A stretch of 8,094 nt of DNA from NCBI GenBank assembly GCA_030690405.1, contig JAUYGU010000036.1, positions 1 to 8,094 on the forward strand, given 5' to 3'. Source of the DNA: Dehalococcoidia bacterium (lineage in GTDB: Bacteria > Chloroflexota > Dehalococcoidia > SM23-28-2 > RBG-16-64-32). How positions within the stretch are numbered: position 1 is the first letter of the stretch; every line of letters starts with the position of its first letter. The position numbers and the translations under genes are program-made. The notes under the pieces are model-generated. The model was not told the origin of the DNA. It did not search any database and saw nothing but the letters and a program-made list of their open reading frames with translations. This document shows positions 1-6,150 of this stretch, one piece after another.

Positions 1-683
1 AGCTCGTCGAGGCCGCCGTGGCCGTGGACGACGAGGGCGTGGCGGGCGCCCAGCCGGCCCAGCGCCTCGGCCAGCAGAGGGGCGAGCTCCGCGCGGGCGA
101 CGCCCAGGAGCTGGTGCGCGGCCCCGGCCGGATTGGTGAGCGGGCCGAGGATGTTGAACACGGTGCGGACGCCGATCTCCCGTCGCGGGCCGGCGACGTG
201 CTTCATCGCCGGGTGGAAGGCCTGCGCGAACATAAAGCCGAACCCCACCTCGCGGAGGCAGCGCGCGACCTGCTCCGGGCCGAGGTCGATCTTCGCGCCG
301 AGGGCCTCGAGGACGTCGGCGGAGCCGCAGGCGGAGGTCATGGCGCGATTGCCGTGCTTGGCGACGCGGCCGCCGGCGCCGGCGACGACGAAGGCGGCGG
401 CGGTGGATACGTTGAACGTGCCGGAGGCGTCGCCGCCGGTGCCGCAGGTGTCGACCAGCGCCTCGACGGCGGGCACCTTCAGGGCGTGCTCCCGCATGAC
501 GCGGGCCATGCCCACGATCTCGTCCACGGTCTCGCCCTTCATGCGCAGGGCGACGAGGAAGGCACCGACCTGAGCGGGCGTCGCCTCGCCGGACATGATG
601 TCGCGCATGACGGCGGCGGCCTCGTCCTCGGAGAGGGAGCGGCCGTGGGAGACGATGAGGTCAATCGCTTCGCGGATGGTCAT
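1..683 (-). CDS. trpD: Anthranilate phosphoribosyltransferase (TrpD), 3' end cut by window edge
   Basis: TrpD transfers phosphoribose from PRPP to anthranilate, the second step of tryptophan synthesis, in the cytoplasm. Reading from ATG at 683 gives 227 codons without a stop before the left edge, so roughly the last third of a normal ~340-residue protein is missing. Visible family marks are the N-terminal helical domain with [20 protein letters not shown] (33-52), the PRPP-binding CGTGGD (80-85), the [15 protein letters not shown] stretch (91-105), [21 protein letters not shown] (starting at 109) and [10 protein letters not shown] (177-186). The start ATG overlaps the TGA of trpG as ATGA, and a GGAG lies 5 bases upstream inside trpG, so translation is probably coupled. 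It is the last operon gene visible; trpC, trpF and trpA are not in the window. Identification is secure from the motifs. Confidence 0.97.
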   Translation of the reverse strand, partial: MTIREAIDLIVSHGRSLSEDEAAAVMRDIMSGEATPAQVGAFLVALRMKGETVDEIVGMARVMREHALKVPAVEALVDTCGTGGDASGTFNVSTAAAFVVAGAGGRVAKHGNRAMTSACGSADVLEALGAKIDLGPEQVARCLREVGFGFMFAQAFHPAMKHVAGPRREIGVRTVFNILGPLTNPAGAAHQLLGVARAELAPLLAEALGRLGARHALVVHGHGGLDE

Positions 684-1249
684 TTCGTCTCCAGGAAGTT
701 GCGCAGGATGTCGTGGCCGACGGCGGTGAGGATCGACTCCGGGTGGAACTGCACGCCTTCGATAGGATAGCGCTTGTGGCGCACGGCCATGATGACGCCG
801 CTATCGGACTCCGCGGTGATCTCGAGCTCGCCGTCGGGGAACCCCTCGCGCTGGATGGCGAGCGAGTGGTAGCGGATCGCCTCGAACGGGTCGGGGAGGC
901 CGCGGAGGACGCCGGCGCCGTTGTGGTGGACCATGCAGGTCTTGCCGTGCATGATCTCGCCGGCGCCGGCGACGGTGCCGCCGAACGCCTCGCCGATCGA
1001 CTGGTGACCGAGACAGACGCCGAGGATTGGGAGCTTGCCCGCGAAGTGCTTGATGAGCGGCACGCTGATGCCGGCCTCCTTCGGCGTGCAGGGCCCGGGC
1101 GAGATGACGATGCGCTCCGGCGCCATCTGCTCGATATCCTCCAGCGTCACCTGGTCGTTCCGCACGACCTCCACCTCCGCGCCCAGCTCGCTGAGGTACT
1201 GGTAGAGGTTGTAGGTGAAGCTGTCGTAGTTATCGATCAGGAGGAGCAT
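680..1249 (-). CDS. trpG: Anthranilate synthase component II, glutamine amidotransferase (TrpG/PabA type)
   Basis: This class I glutamine amidotransferase releases ammonia from glutamine and passes it to TrpE for anthranilate formation. The 189-residue protein has the usual family length. It starts [15 protein letters not shown], has the oxyanion motif SPGPCTP (50-56), the nucleophile elbow GVCLGHQ with Cys79, and FHPES with His169 and Glu171, so the catalytic triad is complete. Start choice: an ATG 15 bases further upstream (1264) overlaps the ribosome binding site, whereas ATG 1249 sits 6 bases after a perfect GGAGG and begins the conserved N terminus. It is separated from trpE by a 122-base gap filled by a structured repeat, and overlaps trpD by 4 bases. 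PabA-type proteins are very similar and may serve folate synthesis too; the trpE and trpD neighbours favour the tryptophan role. Confidence 0.97.
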   Translation of the reverse strand: MLLLIDNYDSFTYNLYQYLSELGAEVEVVRNDQVTLEDIEQMAPERIVISPGPCTPKEAGISVPLIKHFAGKLPILGVCLGHQSIGEAFGGTVAGAGEIMHGKTCMVHHNGAGVLRGLPDPFEAIRYHSLAIQREGFPDGELEITAESDSGVIMAVRHKRYPIEGVQFHPESILTAVGHDILRNFLETK

Positions 1250-1255
1250 GAGCCA

Positions 1256-1260
1256 CCTCC
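1256..1260 (-). promoter_or_regulatory. Ribosome binding site of trpG
   Basis: GGAGG (within GGGGAGGTGG) lies 6 bases before ATG 1249. It decides the start of trpG, because the longer in-frame ATG at 1264-1262 touches this same site and has no Shine-Dalgarno of its own. It lies just outside the inverted-repeat element of the trpE-trpG gap. Confidence 0.8.
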
Positions 1261-1276
1261 CCATGACTTGTTAAGG

Positions 1277-1367
1277 GGACAGTTGTTCGGGGGGACACCC
1301 CCCGAACCCCCCGGCAAAGGGGCTCCGCCCCTCTGCACTCCCCTGAGTCGTCCGCTGTCAACTGTCC
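1277..1367. repeat. 91-bp structured element with 9-bp terminal inverted repeats in the trpE-trpG gap
   Basis: The ends are GGACAGTTG (1277-1285) and CAACTGTCC (1359-1367), a perfect 9-bp inverted repeat. Inside are a perfect 10-bp hairpin, GTTCGGGGGG-ACA-CCCCCCGAAC (1285-1307), and a second hairpin, GCAAAGGGGC-TCC-GCCCCTCTGC (1314-1336), with one A-C mismatch. The RNA would fold as an outer stem carrying two hairpins. No open frame fits, and neither strand has a T-run after the hairpins, so a terminator is unlikely. It begins five bases after the trpE stop on the transcript and lies inside an operon whose other original junctions are tight, so it looks inserted. It may be a REP- or MITE-like family; that needs other copies in the genome. 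Confidence 0.6.
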
Positions 1368-1371
1368 ACTC

Positions 1372-2865
1372 CTAGTACCCCAGGCTCCCCGTCGGCACCT
1401 GCTCTTCGATGAGCTCCGCCTGGTCGATGGCGCGCAGCATCGCCCGCGCCTTGTTCTGCGACTCCATGTGCTCCAGCTCCGGGACGCTATCGTAGACGAT
1501 GCCGCCGGCGGCCTGGGCGTGCGCCACGCCGTCCTTCATGACGATCGTGCGGATGGTGATGGCGGTGTCGAGGTTGCCGGAGAGGTCGAAGTAGCCGACG
1601 GCGCCGGCGTAGGGGCCGCGGCGGTCGTTCTCGAGCTCGGCGATGATCTCCATCGCCCGGATCTTGGGCGCTCCGGTCACGGTGCCGGCTGGGAAGCAGG
1701 CCCGCAAGGCGTCGTACGAGGTGAGCTCCGGCCTGAGGCGGCCGACGACGTGGGAGACGAGGTGCATGACGTGGGAGTACTTCTCGACCGCCATCAGCTC
1801 CGTGACCTGCACGCTCCCCGCCACAGCGATCCGGCCCACATCGTTGCGGGAGAGGTCCACCAGCATGATGTGCTCCGCCCGCTCCTTCTCGTCGCTGGTC
1901 AGCTCCTCCTCCATACGCCGCTCGTCCTCGGCGTCGCGGCCGCGGCGGCGGGTGCCGGCGATCGGGTGATTTTCGACGAGGCCGTCCTCGACCCGGACCA
2001 GCATCTCCGGCGAGGCACCGATGATGTAAGCGTCGCCCATCGCCAGGTAGTACATGTAGGGGGACGGGTTGACGGTGCGCAGCGCCCGGTACAAGGAGAA
2101 CGGGTGGGCGTGGGTGGGCCGCTGGAAGCGCTGCGACACCTGCACCTGGTAGATGTCGCCAGCGACGATGTAGTCACGGCAGCGCTCCACCTTGCGCATG
2201 AAGTCGGCCTTCTCGGTGTTCGAGCTCACGGTCGCCTGGCGCGCGGGCGCGGGCTCGATAGGGTAGGGGGCGGCGGGGAGGGGCCGGGCGAGCCGCTCCA
2301 CCAGCTCGTCGATCCGCCAGCAGGCCTGGCGGTAGGAGGCCTCCAGGTCGCCGTCGAGCCGGCAGTGGGCGACGACCTTGATGGTGTGCTTGAGGTGGTC
2401 GAAGACGAGGATCATGTCGGTGAACATGAACAGCGCCTCGGGGAAGGCCTGGGGGTCGGCGGCGGGGATGGGGACGCGCGGCTCGAAGTGGCGCGACGCC
2501 TCGTAGGCGAGGACGCCGACGGCACCGCCGGTGAAGCGGGGGAGACCATCTTCGACGCGGGCGAGCTTGAACCGCGAAAGCTCGCGCTCGATCTCCAGCA
2601 GCGGGTCCTCGCCCTCGCCGGCCGTGGCGTAGGGGCCGCAGCGGAGGACGCGGTAGGGCTCCGTGCCGATGAAGCTGTAGCGGGCGAGCCGCTCGCCGCC
2701 CTCGACGGACTCCAGCAGGAAGGAGTGGTCGCCGCGGGCCACTTTCAGGAACGCCGATACGGGCGTCTCCAGGTCGGCGGCGACGTCGCGGTAGACAGGC
2801 GCCAGGTTGACGCCGGGCTGGGAGGCCTTGAGGGCCTGGACTTCAGAGAGCGAAGGATGATACAC
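1372..2865 (-). CDS. trpE: Anthranilate synthase component I (TrpE)
   Basis: TrpE converts chorismate and ammonia (supplied by TrpG) to anthranilate, the committed step of tryptophan synthesis. The 497-residue product is full length. The N-terminal domain carries the feedback-inhibition motif LLES (50-53, in FLLESVEGG), which points to TrpE rather than PabB and suggests allosteric inhibition by tryptophan. The C-terminal chorismate-binding domain shows NHPIAGTRRRG, ELTSDEKERAEHIMLVDLSRND, FPAGTVTGAPKIRAMEII, GPYAGAVGYFD and the Mg-binding end HMESQNKARAM. The start is GTG at 2865, six bases after GGAG; the N terminus matches the usual start of the family. The first G of that ribosome binding site is also the last base of the cassette's inverted repeat. 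Codons end almost always in G or C, unlike the four-helix gene upstream. Control is by the leader T-box plus the inferred feedback. Confidence 0.97.
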   Translation of the reverse strand: MYHPSLSEVQALKASQPGVNLAPVYRDVAADLETPVSAFLKVARGDHSFLLESVEGGERLARYSFIGTEPYRVLRCGPYATAGEGEDPLLEIERELSRFKLARVEDGLPRFTGGAVGVLAYEASRHFEPRVPIPAADPQAFPEALFMFTDMILVFDHLKHTIKVVAHCRLDGDLEASYRQACWRIDELVERLARPLPAAPYPIEPAPARQATVSSNTEKADFMRKVERCRDYIVAGDIYQVQVSQRFQRPTHAHPFSLYRALRTVNPSPYMYYLAMGDAYIIGASPEMLVRVEDGLVENHPIAGTRRRGRDAEDERRMEEELTSDEKERAEHIMLVDLSRNDVGRIAVAGSVQVTELMAVEKYSHVMHLVSHVVGRLRPELTSYDALRACFPAGTVTGAPKIRAMEIIAELENDRRGPYAGAVGYFDLSGNLDTAITIRTIVMKDGVAHAQAAGGIVYDSVPELEHMESQNKARAMLRAIDQAELIEEQVPTGSLGY

Positions 2866-2874
2866 CGGCTACTC

Positions 2875-2903
2875 CAAACCAGCAAACCTGCAAGCCAGCA
2901 AAC
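2875..2903 (+). repeat. Left inverted-repeat tail of the cassette
   Basis: The stretch is built from repeats of CCAGCAAAC: CAAACCAGCAAACC at 2875-2888, a diverged TGCAAG, then CCAGCAAAC at 2895-2903, running into the stop codon of the four-helix-bundle gene (2903-2905). Its first 14 bases are the perfect inverse of 3360-3373. Confidence 0.7.
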
Positions 2904-3334
2904 TAATCAAGGCCACCCTCCACGCCGTACAGCGCATCGTCCTCGCGCACACGGGTCTGAGCCGCTTCCCTGGCGCTCGCGTCGAGGCTGCGGATCTTCG
3001 TGGTCAGCACCGCGATAACTGAGAGGAGTTGATCGTGAAGGGCTGCCTCGCGCTCCGCAGAGATGTGTCCGGTCCGCCGAAGAAGGTCCAGCCAGCTATC
3101 GGCTTCACAAGCTGAACCCTTGGCTATCGACAGATGGTTTCGGTATGCCGCGAATGTGAACCTTCCGTGCCCTTCCGCGATGTTCGCGGCCACGGAGCCC
3201 GCCGCCGCAACCAGCTGGCGAGAAATTACCGCGACAGACGGGTCGCGGGGCAAGTCCGCGGCCAAACGAACGATTTGGGCAGCTATCTCCTGAGCCTGCT
3301 GCCATACGTCCAGCTTCCGGTAGTTGTAGGCCAC
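2903..3334 (-). CDS. Four-helix-bundle protein of the S23 / 23S rRNA intervening-sequence protein (IVP) family
   Basis: The product has 143 residues. The family signature is clear: YRKLDVWQQAQEIAAQIV near the start, then SVAANIAEGHGR (47-58) and YRNHLSIAKGSACEADSWL (64-82). Known members fold as four-helix bundles that form pentamers; they are encoded in 23S rRNA intervening sequences and elsewhere, and resemble Avd of diversity-generating retroelements. Their molecular role is mostly unknown. About 25 polar residues follow the fourth helix, longer than usual. The start is GTG 3334 with AGGA 5 bases upstream (3340-3343) inside the flanking repeat. Codons such as ATA, GTA, ATT, CGT, TTG, ACA, TCA and TGT are frequent here and scarce in trpE and trpS, which suggests recent transfer. 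It has no evident role in tryptophan synthesis and would be co-transcribed as a passenger. Confidence 0.9.
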   Translation of the reverse strand: MAYNYRKLDVWQQAQEIAAQIVRLAADLPRDPSVAVISRQLVAAAGSVAANIAEGHGRFTFAAYRNHLSIAKGSACEADSWLDLLRRTGHISAEREAALHDQLLSVIAVLTTKIRSLDASAREAAQTRVREDDALYGVEGGLD

Positions 3335-3373
3335 CAGGTTCCTGGTTTTGTTGGTTCCTGGTTTGCTGGTTTG
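3335..3373 (-). repeat. Right inverted-repeat tail of the cassette, carrying the gene's ribosome binding site
   Basis: On the minus strand this holds CAAACCAGCAAACC (3373-3360), then two copies of CAGGAACC (3360-3353 and 3344-3337), separated by AACAAAAC. The second copy supplies AGGA (3343-3340) five bases before the GTG start of the four-helix-bundle gene, so the repeat doubles as its translation signal. It begins 5 bases after the stop codon of trpS. Confidence 0.7.
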
Positions 3374-3378
3374 CCATC

Positions 3379-4428
3379 TCAGTCCCCCACCTGCACGGTC
3401 GTGGCGTCACGGAAGTAGGTCAGCCCCATCGCCTCGCGCGCCTCGCTGAGCGTGCGCTGGCACTCCTCCCGCGCCCGCGCGGAGCCCTCGCGGATGATCT
3501 CGTCGACGAGGCCTTGGCGGGCGGCGAAGGCGGCGCGCCGCTCCCGTATCGGGTCGAGGAAGCGGTTGAGGGCGGCGGCGAGGCGCTTCTTGACCTCGAC
3601 GTCGCCCACCTTGCCCCGCCGGTAGCGGCGCTTCAGGTCTTCGACCTCATCGCGGTCGTCGTTAAAGGCGTCGTGGTAGATGAAGACCGGGTTGCCCTTG
3701 ACGTGGCCGGGGTCGGTGGCGTGGATCCGCGTCGGGTCCGTGTACATCGTCATCACCTTCCGCTCCACCGTCCCGGCGTCGTCCGACAGGAAGATCGCGT
3801 TGCCGAGCGACTTGCCCATCTTGGCCTTGCCGTCGAGGCCGGGCAGCGTGGGCACCTCGCCGACGAGCCCTTCGGGGACCGGGAACACGGGCGCGAAGGT
3901 ATCGTTGAAGCGGCGGGCGATCTCGCGGGTCAGCTCGATGTGCGAGAGCTGGTCCTTGCCCACCGGGACAAGGTCGCCCTTGACCATCAGGATGTCGGCG
4001 GCCTGGAGGATGGGGTAAGAGAGGAGGGCCATGGAGGCGCTCTCCAGCTTGAGGTCGCGCACCTGCTCCTTGAGGGTGGGGATGCGCTGCGCCCGCGGCA
4101 CGCTCACCAGCGCCGAGAAGATCCAGGTCAGCTCCAGCACCTCCGGCACGAGAGACTGGAGGTAGACCGTCGTCTTCGTATGGTCGATGCCGACGCTGAG
4201 GTAGTCGAGGACGAGGCCCTGAATGTTGTGGCCGATCTCCTCCAGGTTCGACGTGCGGGTGGTGAGGAGATGCAGGTCAGCGAGGAGGAGGAAGGTGTCG
4301 TACTCGTCCTGCAGGCGGACGCGGTTGGCGAGGGTGCCAACGTAGTTGCCGAGGTGGAACGCCTCGCTCGTCGGGCGGTCGCCGGTGAGGATGCGCTTGC
4401 GGGGACGGTTGGTAACGTCTTGCTCCAA
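3379..4428 (-). CDS. trpS: Tryptophanyl-tRNA synthetase (TrpS)
   Basis: This class Ic aminoacyl-tRNA synthetase charges tRNA-Trp with tryptophan. The 349 residues cover a complete enzyme. The HIGH-type motif is HLGN (25-28, after TGDRPTSEAF), the second ATP signature is KMGKS (203-207; the usual form is KMSKS, so Ser is replaced by Gly), and the tryptophan and dimer region reads GKDQLSHIELTREIARRFN (157-175). The start is TTG at 4428; a GAAGG about 9 bases upstream lies inside the trpB end and there is no better in-frame ATG. It begins 4 bases after the trpB stop, so coupling is likely. A synthetase inside the biosynthetic operon means that charging capacity and tryptophan supply respond to the same T-box. 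Another TrpS gene elsewhere cannot be excluded. Confidence 0.96.
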   Translation of the reverse strand: MEQDVTNRPRKRILTGDRPTSEAFHLGNYVGTLANRVRLQDEYDTFLLLADLHLLTTRTSNLEEIGHNIQGLVLDYLSVGIDHTKTTVYLQSLVPEVLELTWIFSALVSVPRAQRIPTLKEQVRDLKLESASMALLSYPILQAADILMVKGDLVPVGKDQLSHIELTREIARRFNDTFAPVFPVPEGLVGEVPTLPGLDGKAKMGKSLGNAIFLSDDAGTVERKVMTMYTDPTRIHATDPGHVKGNPVFIYHDAFNDDRDEVEDLKRRYRRGKVGDVEVKKRLAAALNRFLDPIRERRAAFAARQGLVDEIIREGSARAREECQRTLSEAREAMGLTYFRDATTVQVGD

Positions 4429-4432
4429 TGCT

Positions 4433-5788
4433 CTAGACCTTCGGGATCCCGGCCATCGCTTCCTTCACCTTCTCCGCCGGGTAGGCGTAGTCCTCCAGCT
4501 TGCCGGAGAGGTACTGGTCGTAGGCGGAGAGGTCGAAGTGGCCGTGGCCGCTGAGGTTGAAGTGGATGGTACGCCGATCGCCCGCCTCGCGGGCGGCCAG
4601 CGCCTCGTCGATGGCGGCGCGGATGGCGTGGGCGGACTCCGGCGCGGGCAGGATCCCCTCCGTGCGGGCGAACTGGAGCGCCGCCTCGAAGATAGGGTTC
4701 TGGTGGTAGGCGCGGGCCTCCATATGCCCGTCGGCGCAGAGCTTGGAGATGATCGGCGACATGCCGTGGTAGCGGAGGCCGCCGGCGTGGATGCCGGGCG
4801 GCACGAACGTGTGGCCGAGGGTGTACATCCGCGTCAGCGGCGTCATCTCCGCCGTGTCGCCGAAGTCGTAGGCGTAGTCGCCGCGGGTGATGGAGGGGCA
4901 GGCCTCCGGCTCGGCGGCGAGGAAGCGCGTCTTCTTGCCCCCGACCAGGCGGTCGCGCATGAAGGGGAGGGCGATGCCGGCGTAGTTGGAGCCGCCGCCC
5001 ACGCAGCCGATGATGACGTCCGGGTAGTCGCCGGCCATCTCCATCTGCTTCATCGCCTCCTGGCCGATGACGGTCTGGTGGAGGAGGACGTGGTTGAGGA
5101 CGGAGCCCAGCGAGTAGTTCGTGTCGTCCTTGGTGGCGGCGTCCTCGACCGCTTCCGAGATGGCGATGCCGAGGGAGCCGGGCGACTCCGGGTCCTGCTC
5201 CAGGATGGCCTTCCCGGCGTGGGTGTCGTTCGAGGGAGAGGCGACGACCTGGGCGCCCCAGGTCTCCATCATGATGCGGCGATAGGGCTTCTGGTGGTAG
5301 GAGACCTTGACCATGTAGACCTTCAGCTCTATGCCGAAGAAGTTGCAGGCCATGGCAAGGGCGCTGCCCCACTGCCCGGCGCCGGTCTCCGTGGCCAGCC
5401 GCCGGACGCCCGCCTGCTTGTTGTAGTAGGCCTGGGGGACGGCCGTGTTGGGCTGGTGGGAGCCGGCCGGGGAGACGCCTTCGTACTTGTAGTAGATGCG
5501 GGCGGGGGTGTCCAGTGCCTTCTCCAGGCGGTGCGCGCGGTAGAGTGGCGTCGGTCTCCAGAGCTTGTAGACCTCCAGCACCTCGTCCGGGATGTCGGTG
5601 AAGCGCTCGGTGCTGACCTCCTGCTGGATGAGGGCCATGGGGAAGAGCGGCGCCAGCGCCTCCGGGCCTATGGGCTCATGGGTGGCGGGGTGGATGGGCG
5701 GCGGCAGGGGCGTCGGCAGGTCCGCCTGGATGTTGTACCACTGCCGCGGCAGGTCCTTCTCTTCGAGCTGGTATTTGTACTGGGCCAT
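4433..5788 (-). CDS. trpB: TrpB2-type tryptophan synthase beta chain, PLP lysine replaced by Gln
   Basis: The 451-residue protein belongs to the TrpB2 (TrpB-like) branch of the PLP-dependent beta chains, which condense indole with serine to form tryptophan. Family marks are [10 protein letters not shown] (77-86), [12 protein letters not shown] (99-110), TETGAGQWG with the catalytic Glu134, [10 protein letters not shown] (162-171), the phosphate-binding GCVGGGSN (261-268) and [10 protein letters not shown] (411-420). The lysine that should form the Schiff base with PLP, expected in SHKPN, is Gln112 (CAG, bases 5455-5453). The rest of the frame is undamaged. The start is ATG 5788, five bases after AAGGAGG; longer in-frame starts run into the T-box terminator. 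As first gene after the leader it is directly under T-box control. If the Gln is real, normal beta-replacement chemistry should be lost or severely reduced, and another trpB would be needed; a sequence error is the simplest alternative. Confidence 0.95.
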   Translation of the reverse strand: MAQYKYQLEEKDLPRQWYNIQADLPTPLPPPIHPATHEPIGPEALAPLFPMALIQQEVSTERFTDIPDEVLEVYKLWRPTPLYRAHRLEKALDTPARIYYKYEGVSPAGSHQPNTAVPQAYYNKQAGVRRLATETGAGQWGSALAMACNFFGIELKVYMVKVSYHQKPYRRIMMETWGAQVVASPSNDTHAGKAILEQDPESPGSLGIAISEAVEDAATKDDTNYSLGSVLNHVLLHQTVIGQEAMKQMEMAGDYPDVIIGCVGGGSNYAGIALPFMRDRLVGGKKTRFLAAEPEACPSITRGDYAYDFGDTAEMTPLTRMYTLGHTFVPPGIHAGGLRYHGMSPIISKLCADGHMEARAYHQNPIFEAALQFARTEGILPAPESAHAIRAAIDEALAAREAGDRRTIHFNLSGHGHFDLSAYDQYLSGKLEDYAYPAEKVKEAMAGIPKV

Positions 5789-5792
5789 CTTG

Positions 5793-5800
5793 TCCTCCTT
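5793..5800 (-). promoter_or_regulatory. Ribosome binding site of trpB
   Basis: AAGGAGGA ends four bases before ATG 5788, a near-perfect Shine-Dalgarno. It decides the start: the open frame extends upstream to 5914, but that extension is translated T-box antiterminator and terminator sequence. Confidence 0.85.
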
Positions 5801-5831
5801 CTGCCCGCCCATATTGCGTTCCGAAATACAA

Positions 5832-5860
5832 AGACCCCTCGCCTTAGGGGCGAGGGGTCT
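5832..5860 (-). terminator. Intrinsic terminator of the T-box leader
   Basis: AGACCCCTCGCC (5860-5849) pairs perfectly over 12 bp with GGCGAGGGGTCT (5843-5832) around a CCTAA loop, followed by TTGTATTT. The 5' arm is shared with the antiterminator, so only one of the two can form. It is expected to stop transcription when charged tRNA-Trp is plentiful. Confidence 0.9.
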
Positions 5861-6144
5861 CTCGCGGTGCCACCCTAGTTCCCCCCGCCCTCGGGCGGGG
5901 AGATCTCGTTCCACCCCGACGTGTCGGGGCCGGGCCGGTAACGGTGCCCTGTCCGGTCGCGCCTACTGGGCGAGCCGACACGTCGGTCGGCCCCTACTGG
6001 CTGTTCGGGCGACGGCTCCCGGGTCCATTCGGTCGCTGCGCCGGCGGCGGGCTTTCACCTTGCCCCTACGGGCAGGCCCGCCTCTCTGGGCCTCGCTTCG
6101 CGACGTACTACTCCCGTTCGTAGCCGGTCGGCTGTTCGGTTGTG
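5832..6144 (-). promoter_or_regulatory. tRNA-Trp-sensing T-box riboswitch leader of the trp operon
   Basis: The leader binds tRNA-Trp and controls read-through into trpB-trpS-trpE-trpG-trpD. Stem I: CGGG (6116-6113) pairs with CCCG (6023-6020) and GUCGC (6104-6100) with GCGAC (6036-6032); between them lie AGUA (6112-6109) opposite GAA, the usual loop E. The specifier UGG (6027-6025, Trp codon) is followed by A. The distal part has AGAGAG (6087-6082), GGCGGGC/GCCCGCC and GGUGAAAGC (6059-6051). A Stem II-like hairpin GCCGAC/GUCGGC follows. The T-box AGGGTGGCACCGCGAG (5876-5861) contains bulge UGGC, which pairs with GCCA, matching discriminator G73 of bacterial tRNA-Trp. Antiterminator: UAGGG (5877-5873) with CCCUA (5849-5845) and GCGAG (5865-5861) with CUCGC (5854-5850). 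Specifier and bulge both point to Trp independently. The 5' end is estimated from the promoter. Confidence 0.95.
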
Positions 6145-6150
6145 GACGGT

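Larger units (their letters stand above)
2875..3373 (-). mobile_element. Putative insertion cassette: four-helix-bundle gene bracketed by 14-bp inverted repeats
   Basis: CAAACCAGCAAACC at 2875-2888 is repeated perfectly in inverse orientation at 3360-3373, bracketing one small gene. Only 5 bases separate the right repeat from the trpS stop and 9 bases separate the left repeat from the trpE GTG, so removing the cassette would leave trpS and trpE 14 bases apart, like the other original junctions of the operon. The tails are purine-rich on the coding strand and poor in G+C compared with the surroundings, and the enclosed gene has different codon use. In the transcript the two tails could pair and close a loop around the gene, as the inverted repeats of 23S rRNA intervening sequences do around genes of this family. 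There is no transposase, and no clear target duplication is seen, so mobility is inferred. Confidence 0.5.

Noticed and set aside
1250..1264. Longer trpG start at ATG 1264
   Set aside because: This ATG overlaps the ribosome binding site of ATG 1249 and adds five residues before the conserved N terminus.
1285..1307. Intrinsic terminator after trpE
   Set aside because: The 10-bp hairpin has no T-run on the minus strand and trpG-trpD continue downstream in the same operon.
1468..3018. Long plus-strand open frame (516 codons) opposite trpE, and similar ones at 713-1375, 3514-4554, 4346-5878 and 7273-7962
   Set aside because: They are antisense shadows of well-identified minus-strand genes, caused by high GC and few stop codons. 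Their translations are low-complexity (rich in Gly, Ala, Val, Asp, Arg) with no recognisable family.
2875..3373. Diversity-generating retroelement (the four-helix gene as Avd)
   Set aside because: There is no reverse transcriptase, template repeat or variable-repeat gene in the window; the protein fits the general S23/IVP family.
2866..3378. Target-site duplication flanking the four-helix cassette
   Set aside because: The bases outside the repeats (CTACTC on the left, CCATCTC on the right) are only loosely alike; no exact direct repeat is seen.
3105..3410. Alternative frame from ATG 3377 through the right tail (about 90 codons)
   Set aside because: It reads the repeat as a Gln/Asn-rich peptide and then runs out of frame through the four-helix gene; only the GTG 3334 frame has family similarity.
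5789..5914. N-terminal extension of trpB to an in-frame start at 5914
   Set aside because: The extension translates the antiterminator and terminator; ATG 5788 has a strong AAGGAGG and begins the conserved protein.
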